A program made the translations under genes and the position numbers. From NCBI RefSeq assembly GCF_021917145.1, contig NC_061073.1, positions 2,080,956-2,144,955 of the forward strand: DNA of 64,000 bases. Reading direction: 5' to 3'. The notes under the pieces were generated by a model. That model made no database searches. It worked only from the letters and a program-made list of their open reading frames with translations, and was not told the DNA's origin. Source of the DNA: Hypomesus transpacificus (taxonomy: Eukaryota; Chordata; Actinopteri; Osmeriformes; Osmeridae). The first letter of the stretch is position 1, and each line of letters opens with the position of its first letter. This document shows, in pieces, positions 54,364-64,000 of the stretch.

Positions 54364-57300
54364 TCAGGAGTGACGACAGCGACCAGGCAGAGCTGACCTG
54401 AGCAGCTGGAGAGAGGGGCAGGATTTCAAGCTTCTGACCAGAGTCTCTGCTCCAGCAATGCTGATGTCATTTGCCTCCAGGCTGGAAATGAACAAAGACA
54501 AAACAGCCTTGACGCCTCTAACCCTGAAATTCTGATCTCGTCAGTGTGTCAAGAAAAGGGACTCACTCCAATCTCTGTAGCTTCAGACACCTAGGCAGAA
54601 CATTGGCTAGCTCTACAGCGACGTCGTCCTGACAACCATTCCATGCCAAACTGTGACAAACAGACAGACAAAAGCAGGTTAATCCAGTAGGCTTAATGAT
54701 AAGGAAACATCCTAAACAACCATTCCAGTGACTCGAGTGAAGTGACTTCCTGTTTTGTTATTACCTCACATCCTGTACAGAAACACAGTGGTCCAGGCTG
54801 GCAGCCAGGCTAGCGAGGTCTGGGGTTCCTATGGAGGTTAGGCTGGAACACAATACCAGACAGGTTAGACACATGCCATGGTACTAGAGACTAGAGGAGG
54901 AGAGCACAAAACCTAGCAGGCTTTTATCTTACTGTAGCTTGACCAGGCTCTTCATGGAGACCAGGGCTTTGGAAAGGCTGGCAGATCCCTCTGCACCAAA
55001 CTTGTTCTCTGACAGACTGACAGACACACAGGAAGACAGTTCTGGATATTAGATCAGAATACGTGAGACCAGTCTTTGGTAGAATCAGACACAGGGGAGG
55101 GTTGTAGAGCAGTAGACTTACTCTAGAACTGCAATGTGCGTAAGGGAGGGCAGAACCTGGGCCATCCTTGCAGCACAAGCCACTCCGAGGCTGTTGCCGG
55201 ACAATCTAGAACACAACAGAACATTCTAGAACACACTCTAGAACCCCCCTGGACAATCCAGAACACAATAGAACATTCTAGAAAAAACACTCTAGAAGCT
55301 CTCAGCTACAAAGCAGGATTTGACTGTTTGTAGACAGTGTAAGACAATCTAGAGTATTGAGAGTGAGTCAAAATGTGTATCCGTGTTGTATATCTGTGCT
55401 CTTACTGCAATTCCTGGAGGTGCGAACAGGAAGACAGAGCTTGGAGCAGCTTGTCACCTGCCGGGTCACTCACAAGGTTCTGGGACAGCCTGAGGAGGAC
55501 ACACACACACACAGGTACACACACACACACACACAGAGTACTGTTTGTATTCTAAAGGAGATGACCCTCCTCCCACTCGAGGTTGGAGATCAGCTGGAGC
55601 CAGGAGGTCCTACCTGAGTCTCCTCAGCTGAGTCCAGGAGGTCACATGTGTGGTCAGCTCCTCCACGCCTCCATCACCCATCCTCAAACAGTCCAACCTG
55701 CAGGACCCACGCACAGGACACTGAGGGCTGTACCGGAGTGTGTGTGAGTGTTCTTGTCTGTGTGTGTGTGTGTTGAACCCACTCTATCTCCTCGAGGTAT
55801 GTGAGTCTCTTCAGAGAGCCCAACAGGAGCACAACAGCCTGGTTTTCTGATGAGTTCCTCACCATCACATTGTTCAGACTAGGAAACACAAACAGTCAGT
55901 ACTGCTGGCCAAATGTCAGTGTGTGTTTTCATTTCTTTGTTTACAAGTTCCATGTGACTCCTAGTCCTGCCTCCTGCTTCCATTTCTCCCTTTCTGCCAC
56001 ACCCTTCACTTGTCACCATTCGTAACTTCAATTCATTATCAGCTTCACCTAGTTCCTCACTATCTCCTGTGTTATCCATTCCCTCTCTGTCTCTTTGCTC
56101 CTTTTTTATGTAGAGACAGTTGAAGACAGACCGGAAAGCAGGGACAGTTTCCTGCCTCTGGCTCTTGACATTCCCAGAGCCAGAGAGTCGAACCCAGGCC
56201 CCCGAGTTACAGCCTTAGCCTTAACGGTACAGCTCTACCCGGTTTGCCAGTCCATTTGAGTGGTTACCTCAGGCTGCTCTGCTCTTCCCTGTCTGCCTGT
56301 TGCCTTTTGTTCCTGACCCAAAACCTGTTTTCTGGATGAGCTTTTCCTGTGTTTTGAGTAAACTCCACCCTGACGATCGATTTGGCATTTGAGTCCTTCT
56401 CCTATTCTGACACAGACAAGACCACAGAGGGTGATGCAGCTGAACTGAGCCATAACATGTATTCTACCGTACTGTCCGTTAGACCCACTTGAGCGTCCTG
56501 AGAGAGGAGAGGTGAGGAAGCCCCTGGGTCAGGCAGGAGAGGCTCTGCTCATCCAGAGAGACCGAGTCCAGGCTGGAGAGAGGAAGAACACAGACAGGCG
56601 TCATGATCCTGGTGTACATGTATACGTATGCAGTTGTGTACGTGTGTGTGGTTGGGTGTCTGTGTCTGCAATGGATGTGGCTGTGTCACACAGCCACAGC
56701 CTGTGTGTGATGTGGCTGTGAGTGTACAGTATGTGCTTGTGTGTGTATGTGGCTGTGTGTGTGGTTGTATGTGTGTGTGTGTGTGTTACTTGATGTTCTG
56801 TAGGAAGACACACTGTCCCAGTCCGCTCATAAGCTCCACCCCCCCTGCGGCCGTCCAACCAGAACACAGAGAAAGACTAGGGGGTGGGAGGAGAGATAGA
56901 GGTTCAGCCTATTAAGTTCAGACCATGACATTTTTACTCATGTTTAATGTTTACATAGGTAATAATACAGTCAATCCTTAAACACATTCAGCTTCCAAAG
57001 TTGCATGCAACATATTGTGTCACGATGGGTGTCTAAACCACCTCCACTACACTTACTCCACAGATGTCAGAGCAGGCAGGCCCGTGAGGGCCCGGATCAG
57101 GGCCTCAACTCCTATGTCTGAGATCACATGACCTGTCAGCCTGGCAGAGACAGGAGAGGACATCATCATCATCATTATCATCGTCATCATTATCATACTG
57201 TACAATGACTGCTGCAGGACCACTAGAGGTGGAACACACAGACCAAACAGAAACAGGGTCATTCTAGAACGTTAGTTGACTACTTGGATACTTGTAGTAT

Positions 57301-60300
57301 GAGGTGTTTATTACTTGAGGTTCTGTAAGGTCTTGGTGTGCAGTAGCCCCTCAGCCAGGAGAATCACCCCATCCTCACACGTTTCTTTAGAGTCCAGACT
57401 AGAGAGAGGGAGAGACGCGCGCAGGTTAACATCTCAGCCATCCATTTGGCAGAAGAAACAGTCTGTGAGAACCTGTGTCAAAGCCTGGTGGAGTTTCCCA
57501 GACACCACACACAAACAAAGACACACGCACACACAAACAAAGTCACACACACACACAAACAAAGTCACACGCACACACAAACAAAGTCACACGCACACAC
57601 AAACAAAGTCACACGCACACACAAACAAAGTCACACACACACAAAGACACACACATACAAAGACGCACACACACAAAGTCACACACACACAAAGTCACAC
57701 ACACACAAAGACACACACATACAAAGACGCACACACACACAAAGAGAGACACACACACAAAGACACACAAATACACACACACAAAGATACACAGACATAG
57801 ATACCGGATTTTCCGGACTATAAGTCACTTGTTTTCATCGTTTGGCTGGTCCTGCGACTTATAGTCAAGTGCGATTTTTATATCAAAATATATATAATGT
57901 CACATTCTTAAATGTAAATTCATACTAACATGAACCAACGAGTTCAACGGATTCAGTGATGTGGAATGAGATCAGGAGCTTGGTGAACTATCTTTCCGGT
58001 AACTTGCTTGTTGGACTGGCCAGCTTGTTTTGTTACCGTAATTTAGCCTATTCAGCCTCCAAGGTATGTTCTTTAAGCTTTTGTGTATCTGAATAACTGT
58101 TTATGTGTTACGTTAACATACCGGACACCTGGTTGAACAACAGCCTGTTGCTCTGTGTGCTATTGAGTAGTTGAATAACTTGCCTTTCCAGATTAAATGT
58201 CTGTTCTTGGTCTTGGGTTTTGTGAAATACATTTCCAAATAAATGCAAATTATAGTATATGTTTTTTTCCTGTTCATGACAAATTTTTTGACTGATGCGA
58301 CTTATACTCTGGAGCGACTTATAGTCCGAAAACTTCGGATATTCTACACAGATGCAGAAACACCCAGAAATAGACACACAGACTAGAGCAATACTGCTCT
58401 GTCTTACCTGAGTGTAGTGAGGTGGGCCAGGGAGGGCAGGGCAGAGCAGAGCACCTTTACCCCCTCTCTACTCAGGCTGCAGCCAGACAGACTACAGACA
58501 GGAGGGCAACAACACAACTCATGTTTCACACAGAAAACACTGGAAAGCCTGACATGGTCACTTGGATGGGCATCTGCACGCTGATTGTGTTTCTTACATT
58601 TCTTAAAAAAAACGATGTTTGATTGATGTTTTGAGTAAAAAAAAAAGTTTGGATGTTGTTCAAATGATTGATTCATTGTTTATAAAGTTGTTGATGATGT
58701 TGTGTTGTTGCTGGTTGATTACGTATGTGTAAATAATAATTCATAACGGTAAATAGGGTAAACATTACGTTTGCCATACTTCTATACTGTATGCAGTTAG
58801 TTTTATGAGTTATTCATGTATTTTTACATATAATTTGATACACGATCAAAAGGAATGTGTTGAGATCTAGTCTAACGGAGAGCCAGCACTCAAGTCGTCC
58901 TACTCACAGCAGATCCTGCAGGAAAGCACACCTCTGGAGAACGCTGCTCATGGCCTCTAGGTGGAGCCTTGACTCTGCACTGTCAACCAGGCTGGAGCGC
59001 ACACACACACACACACACACAATGCACACACACGTACAAGCACACACACACATACAAACACACACACAAAAACAGACAGAAGTGTTTGGTCAGACCACTG
59101 TCTTACAATGTCCTCTGTTTACAGAACATGCCAGAAAACTTCTCCCACCTGATTTTGACCACAGGCAAACAGCCAGAGGACCCTCCGCTGAAACATAAAA
59201 CCACAAATGTTAGCGTTAGCTTCCTAATTCACCTCAGAACATGGCTGCTCTGTTAGCGTTAGCTTTCTAATTCACCTCTGAACATGGCTGCTCTGTTAGC
59301 GTTAGCTTCCTAATTCAGCTCTGAACATGGCTGCTCTGTTAGCGTTAGCTTCCTAATTCACCTCTGAACATGGCTGCTCTGTTAGCGTTAGCTTTCTAAT
59401 TCACCTCTGAACATGGCTGCTCTGTTAGCGTTAGCTTCCTAATTCAGCTCTGAACATGGCTGCTCTGTTAGCGTTAGCTTCCTAATTCACCTCTGAACAT
59501 GGCTGCTCTGTTAGCGTTAGCTTCCTAATTCAGCTCTGAACATGGCTGCTCTGTTAGCGTTAGCTTCCTAATTCAGCTCTGAACATGGCTGCTCTGTGCT
59601 CTGAAGACGTTACCTGGACCGGTAGAACTCTGTCTTGTCCTTCAGGGTGATGTGGAGTGTGGAGTGGTTCACCCTGCAGATGAAGGCCAGGGGTTATTTT
59701 CACAGACAGTGTGCGCGTGTGTTTGTGTGTGTTTGTGCATGGTGTGTGTATGCATGTAGATCTGTGTGTGTAGGTGTGTGTAGGTGTCTGTAGAGGTGTT
59801 TTGTAGTGTATGGGTGTAGAGGTGTGTGTGTGTGCATATAGTTGTGTGTGTGTGTAGGTGTGTGTATGCATGTAGATCTGTGTGTGTAGGTGTGTGTGTA
59901 GGTGTCTGTAGAGGTGTGTGTGCAGGTGTGTGTGGGTGTAGAGGTGTGTGTGTGTGTGTGCTTGCTTATCCCTCAGTGTCACCTGAGGGTGTGTATGTTG
60001 GGGTTCAGCTCCAGGCAGGATGACACCAGCTCGACAGCAGTCTGTGCACCGACCCAGTGCTCCTTAACACTGACAGAGCACACGACAAACACATGCTAAT
60101 CTTAACACACACACAGTACACACTGTATTCTATTTTAGTTAATCTTATATTTTTATTTTATTTTACTGTTGCTTGTTTTTCTACAGGTACACTTGCACTT
60201 ACAGATTCATGTTGTTTAAATTGTAACTTGCTTAACTACATGCTCTTATGGTTTCTCCCTTTGGCACTTATTTTTTGGTTGTTCACAATGTGTGCTTGTT

Positions 60301-63300
60301 TTGGCTACCCGCAATGCTTTGGGGCTATCTTGTTGTTATTATCAGTGACCTATGCACTTTGTAAAGCTCTCTCTTGGAAGTCGCTTTGGATAAAAGCGTC
60401 TGCTAAATGAATGAATGTAAATGTAAATGTAACACACACACATACAGGACGTTCATATTTGCATTTCCTTATGTCATATCCTCTTTACCTTACAGAGCGC
60501 TGTCTGTGATCACAAATCAGCTGTTCCACCAGACCCACCACCTGCTGCATACCCAGACCATTGTCCCTCAGCCTACGGCACATAAACACACACACACACA
60601 AACGGTACTTTGTTTTAAGTTAGTGTGGGCATTGTGTGTGATCGTGTTTGTAAGTTCATGTGTGTACGTGTATTTGCATGTGTTTCTTGTGTGTGTGGTA
60701 ATCCCTCCAGTGTGTGCAGTGAGGCCTGTTGCGCCAGACAGGTCTGTAGACCCAGTACACTTCCTGTCAGCAGCGTGTTATTAGTGAACCTGCTCCATAC
60801 ACACACACAAACACACATGCACACACACACACAGAAGAACAAACACACTCGTGCATGCCAGCGCACACACGCAGACACACAGGATGACCAAATGACAACA
60901 CAATATAAAATGTAGTGTAATGCTGAGGTGGTTGTGGGTGCACTACACCCACTGTAGTTTGTCAAGCGAGGCACAGCTGCACAGGATCTCGGCAAGCCTG
61001 CTGAGCTGTTCTTCCTGGAAGCTGCAGGCGTTCAGACTGCAGTGACAGAAGTGGAGGTCAGGTGGTTCATGTGGGGTGATGAGTCATATAGGAAATGGAT
61101 TTATGCATATGCATTTATGCAAGCTGTGACAACAGCCGCAAAAACATAAAAGGCGGCATTTAGTGTGTTTGTGTCACATCCTACCTCAAAGTTTGACCAC
61201 AATGGTTGTCTGGTTGAAAGCGGATTGACAATCTCTCTTCAGACCCCAAACTACAGATTGGACCCAACAGAGGAGAATACAGAATCACAGGTTTTGGTGA
61301 TGCTCACTAAAGCGATTGAACATTAAAGGCAGGATTGTTTGGCAACCTAGCAATTTTCGCTTGAGTTTGAAAGGAGTCAAACCAAAATATCCCACCCCCT
61401 CCATTCAAAGCCCCATAACACATGAACGCGCTGCTTTGACTGGTGCCGGGAGGTAAGTAGACAGACAAGAACCCAGTCCAACCATTGCATTTCGTCTGAA
61501 TGCCATCCAATCATGAAGTTCGGTTTCTTATTTTTTACCGTTGCTTGCTTTTCTACAGGTACACTTGCACTTATAGCGATTCATGTTGTTTAACTGTAAC
61601 TTGCCTACCTTACATTTACATTTAGTCATAAGTCGCTCTTATCCAGAGCGACTTACAGTAAGTACAGGGACATTCCCCCGAGGCAAGGATGGTGAAGTGC
61701 CTTGCCCAAGGACACATCATCATGTGTCATCATTTTGACATCATTTTGGCGGGACGGAGAATCGATCCGGCAACCTTCTGATTACTAGCCCGACTCCCTC
61801 AACGCTCGGCCATCTGTCTCCGCTTTTTACCTACATGCTCTTATGGTTCTTCCCTTTGGCACTTATTTTGGGTTGTTCAAAATATGTGCCTCATGTTTTG
61901 GGGATATCTTGTTGTTATTATCAGTGACCTGTCCACTTTGTAAAGCTCTCTCTTGGAAGTCGCTTTGGATAAAAGCGTCTGCTAAATGAATACATGTAAA
62001 TGTAACATTACTGACCCTGCCTATAAGATGAAAACATTAGAACCCACCTGACTTCTACCGAGGAGACCCGGGCACAGCTGAGGATGGCACTGACCAGATG
62101 GAGCAAACCTTCCTTGCTCAGTCCGTTATCGTTCAGGCTGCATGGAGAAAAGGACAAGCTTGGTCTCCCTGTCCAATCTGGACCTACAACAAACCCTAGC
62201 TAAAAAGCTCGCTTTAGGTATGTCCAATGCCTAGTCCAACTTGGTTTACATTTACGCGTGTGATGTTGGCTTACCTGACAGAGCTGGCAATCCGCAAGCT
62301 CGGAAGATATTCCACAAACGTCTTCACGCCCTCATCCCTGAGTAGGTTACTGGACAAACTACAGCAGGGTAAAGACTGGCTCAGTATCCATGCATGTGTG
62401 CGTGTGTACGTGTATGTGTGTGTGTGTGTGTATGTGTGTGTGGAAACACACTCACTCCAAGTCAGACAAGTTGGGGCACTGTTGCAGGATGCGAGACAGG
62501 TTTTCCACGTTGGCACAGCTCAGAGAGTAATGAGATAACCTGTACACACACGTACACACACAGACCACATATCGACACACACACACAGACAAACACACAC
62601 ACACACATACAGAAAGACAAACACAGACAGGCACACACAAAGAGACAGATCACAGAAAGACAAACACACACACAGAGAAAGTCAAAAAACAGGTGGTCAA
62701 TCCAGCATAGAGACAGTCTAACCTGACCGGGCAGCAGGTCATGAAGTGAATCATCCCTGTGGGAAAGCGCTGACCTGCAGGAACGTCTGTCTGTCTTCTC
62801 GCCCAGCCTGATGAAGGACTCTCCCTGACACCTGAGATCCACCTCTCTGACCCGCTGGCAGTCTCCCAGACAGCTGACTAATAGCAGCGCTCCATTGGTG
62901 GACATGTGGGCGTGGCTGAGACTGTGAGACGAATGGAAGGGGAAGGAGTTGAGAGGGGAGATGTTTGAGTGATGTTCATGATAGGGATGATGCAGGAACA
63001 CTAGACCAGTCTTCCTCAATCCTGGTGGTCCACTGTCCTGCACGTTCTAGATGTTTCCCTGCTTCCAACACACCTGCTTCGAATGAATGGGTCATCACCA
63101 AATTCTGCAGAAGCCTGGTAACGACCTATTCATTTGAAACAGCTGTGTTGGAACAGGGAAACATCTAAAAACCTGCAGAGCAGGGGGTGTCCCAGGACCA
63201 GGATTGATAAAGGTTGTTAGAAGAATGAGTCATCGTTCTGATTTAATCTTTCGAGAGACGGGCCTCACTTGAGCGTGTGTAGGGTTGTCATCTGGGGCAG

Positions 63301-64000
63301 GATCTTCCGCAGCGAGCCTACAGCCTCATCCTTCAGAGACGTGTGAGACAAACTAACAGAAAAGAACAAGTTCAAAAGGCCTGCGGAAGAAACTGTACAT
63401 GGATGCCACACACAGACAGAAGTGGTCCGTTAACTCACTCGATCTCCAGGGGGCTGGGACAATGCAGTAGCTTCCTGCAAAGGTTGGTCACATCTAAAGC
63501 CTTCAGAGCACTGGAGGTCACCCTGGAACGGGAGGGAGGGATGGAGGGAGAAAGGGAGAGAAGGAGGGAGAGAGGAAGAGAGACAGAGGGAGGGAGACAG
63601 AGAGGAGGGAGAGTGAAAGAGATATACAGAGAGTGAAAGAGAGAGAGAGTAACATGACGTGTTAACAATTACCAGATGTTGTCCTCTCACTGGGGACTGC
63701 TTTGCCAACATTGCTTCACCTAAACATTCATGCCAATAAGTATATTGAACTGAATTGAGAGGGCAGGATCTGGAATAAGGTGGTATCCTACCCCAGTTTC
63801 TTCCCCTGGTCCAGACCACCTGAGCTCCTGGGGTCTGAGGGCTGATGTCTGGAGGGGCAGAGACCAGTTACTATTGTGTGTGTGTGTGTGTGCGTGTGTG
63901 TGTGTGTGTGTGTGGCGTGGAGGGTGAGGAGGACTGCTGTGCTAACCCAGTACTGGGGAGAAACTTCAGGAGCACAATCTTCTTCCCTCCATCACTGTTG
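54364..64000 (-). CDS. nlrc5: NLRC5, leucine-rich-repeat region (5' part beyond the window)
   Basis: NLR-family protein; in mammals it is the nuclear transactivator of MHC class I genes. Only the C-terminal LRR array is here, at least 29 exons, in gene order: 63,947-64,000 (partial), 63,792-63,848, 63,439-63,522, 63,269-63,352, 62,775-62,921, 62,456-62,539, 62,275-62,358, 62,048-62,137, 61,185-61,250, 60,953-61,036, 60,706-60,789, 60,489-60,572, 59,983-60,069, 59,614-59,673, 59,149-59,187, 58,908-58,991, 58,408-58,491, 57,315-57,398, 57,057-57,140, 56,790-56,876, 56,489-56,572, 55,783-55,878, 55,614-55,697, 55,406-55,489, 55,122-55,205, 54,933-55,016, 54,765-54,842, 54,567-54,650 and 54,364-54,481 (stop). 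Most are exactly 84 bases, one 28-residue repeat each, with the same phase. Examples are LSENKFGAEGSASLSKAL and LSSNLLRDEGVKTFVEYL. NACHT and N-terminal domains are not in the window. Identity rests on repeat type, array length and the neighbour cpne2. The last exon ends RCRHS; a donor-like gtcagc inside it leaves the true end open. Confidence 0.9.
57510..57795. repeat. CACACAAACAAAGT minisatellite in nlrc5 intron
   Basis: Units of about 22-24 bases (cacacacaaacaaagtcaca) repeat and then shorten to cacacaaaga types. Plus-strand Thr/His/Lys-rich frames through it are artefacts. Confidence 0.85.
57802..58342. mobile_element. Inverted-repeat element, non-coding (MITE-like)
   Basis: The left end (taccggattttccggactat, aagtc) and the inverted right end (tatccgaagttttcggacta, taagtc) match over about 26 bases with several differences. 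A cgacttatagt motif recurs as a subterminal repeat on both sides. No coding frame. It lies in an nlrc5 intron. The superfamily and target duplication were not determined. Confidence 0.6.
58985..59070. repeat. CA-rich microsatellite in nlrc5 intron
   Basis: An interrupted CA run that begins at the acceptor side of the exon at 58,908-58,991. Confidence 0.7.
59205..59597. repeat. 43-bp minisatellite, about 9 copies, in nlrc5 intron
   Basis: The unit gttagcgttagcttcctaat then tcacctctgaacatggctgc and tct is repeated about nine times at a constant 43-base period with scattered differences (cc/tt, acc/agc). It lies between the exons at 59,149-59,187 and 59,614-59,673, the two shortest of the LRR region apart from each other. 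Confidence 0.92.
59700..59975. repeat. TG/TAGGTGTG minisatellite in nlrc5 intron
   Basis: Units such as gtgtgtgtaggtgtgtgtat and gtagatctgtgtgtgtaggt recur in a two-level pattern. Open frames on both strands are artefacts. Confidence 0.8.
60162..60432 (+). mobile_element. Tail-sharing interspersed repeat, copy B
   Basis: An uninterrupted copy of the repeat seen at 27,854, from gttgcttgtttttctacagg to the ATGTAA-repeat tail. It serves as the reference for the interrupted copy at 61,530-62,005. In an nlrc5 intron. Confidence 0.75.
61530..62005 (+). mobile_element. Tail-sharing interspersed repeat, copy C, split by a SINE
   Basis: The left part, 61,530-61,609, and the right part, 61,822-62,005, align to consecutive parts of copy B. 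Between them lies a minus-strand V-SINE-like element. The repeat was therefore present before the SINE inserted. Confidence 0.8.
61610..61821 (-). mobile_element. V-SINE-like SINE, copy 4, nested in copy C
   Basis: Minus-strand copy with core gtgtccttgggcaaggcact, tail ggataagagcgact and ATGTAA units. It contains a short extra internal repeat (catcat..gtcatcatttt) not seen in the other copies. Target duplication was not clear. Confidence 0.8.
63000..63218. mobile_element. Fold-back repeat (MITE-like), copy 2
   Basis: The left arm gatgtttccctgcttccaac then acacctgcttcgaatgaatg is inverted on the right as cattcatttg-like then gtgttggaacagggaaacatc-like sequence (arms of about 40 bases). Same family as 47,694-47,930. 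In an nlrc5 intron. Confidence 0.7.
63535..63650. repeat. GA/GGGA-rich tract in nlrc5 intron
   Basis: Purine-rich low-complexity sequence next to the acceptor of the exon at 63,439-63,522. It explains the Arg/Glu- and Ser/Leu-rich frames. Confidence 0.8.

Noticed and set aside
56263-56453. Possible extra nlrc5 exon between 55,878 and 56,489
   Set aside because: A donor-like border exists, but the translation is not LRR-like and no acceptor gives the 84-base, same-phase pattern.
57315-57864. Three overlapping plus-strand frames of 125-161 codons, Thr/His/Lys-rich
   Set aside because: Products of the CACACAAACAAAGT tandem repeat, and antisense to an nlrc5 exon at one end.
59205-59597. Regular 43-base repeats resembling a CRISPR array
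   Set aside because: There are no unique spacers; the whole unit is repeated. It lies in an intron of a vertebrate gene and is a minisatellite.

Overview
This is a stretch of ray-finned fish (teleost) nuclear DNA. The evidence is spliced vertebrate genes with GT/AG introns, very dense dinucleotide microsatellites and minisatellites, SINEs of the fish V-SINE kind, a Tc1-type DNA transposon, solo LTRs and nuclear tRNA-Leu genes. I cannot place the species more closely. One run of 100 N (28,383-28,482) is an assembly gap.

Layout: 1-12,200 is repeat-rich DNA in which I recognise no gene. 12,251-14,922 (minus) is an immunoglobulin-superfamily receptor of the fish CD22/Siglec-like kind, with one V-type and two C2-type Ig exons, a membrane exon and tail exons carrying tyrosine motifs. 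A solo LTR and a small inverted-repeat element sit inside it. 16.5-17.7 kb holds two tRNA-Leu(CAG) genes in a local duplication, followed by a second solo LTR. From 18.8 kb to the right edge six host genes are recognised: pllp (+), arl2bp (-), rspry1 (-, 3' part), psme3ip1/fam192a (+, 3' part), cpne2 (-, complete, 15 coding exons, 546 aa) and nlrc5 (-, at least 29 exons of the LRR region, running off the right edge).

Read right to left, nlrc5-cpne2-psme3ip1-rspry1-arl2bp-pllp has the order and relative orientation that I recall for human 16q13, so this is a conserved synteny block. pllp/arl2bp and psme3ip1/cpne2 are convergent pairs with polyadenylation signals close together. rspry1/psme3ip1 are divergent, and the assembly gap hides both of their 5' halves and any shared promoter.

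The genes do not form one pathway. NLRC5 (MHC class I transactivation in mammals) and the Ig receptor are immune genes. ARL2BP is a ciliary/mitochondrial ARL2 effector, plasmolipin a MARVEL membrane protein, copine-2 a calcium-dependent lipid-binding protein, RSPRY1 a RING/SPRY protein and PSME3IP1 a proteasome-activator partner. I found no evidence for a new multi-gene system. The items most worth checking are an RFX X-box-like site before arl2bp, a telomere-repeat block in pllp, an apparently whole Tc1 element in cpne2, a missing GT donor in one nlrc5 exon, paired cysteine loss in the Ig receptor, and a SINE nested in another repeat with which it shares a 3' tail.
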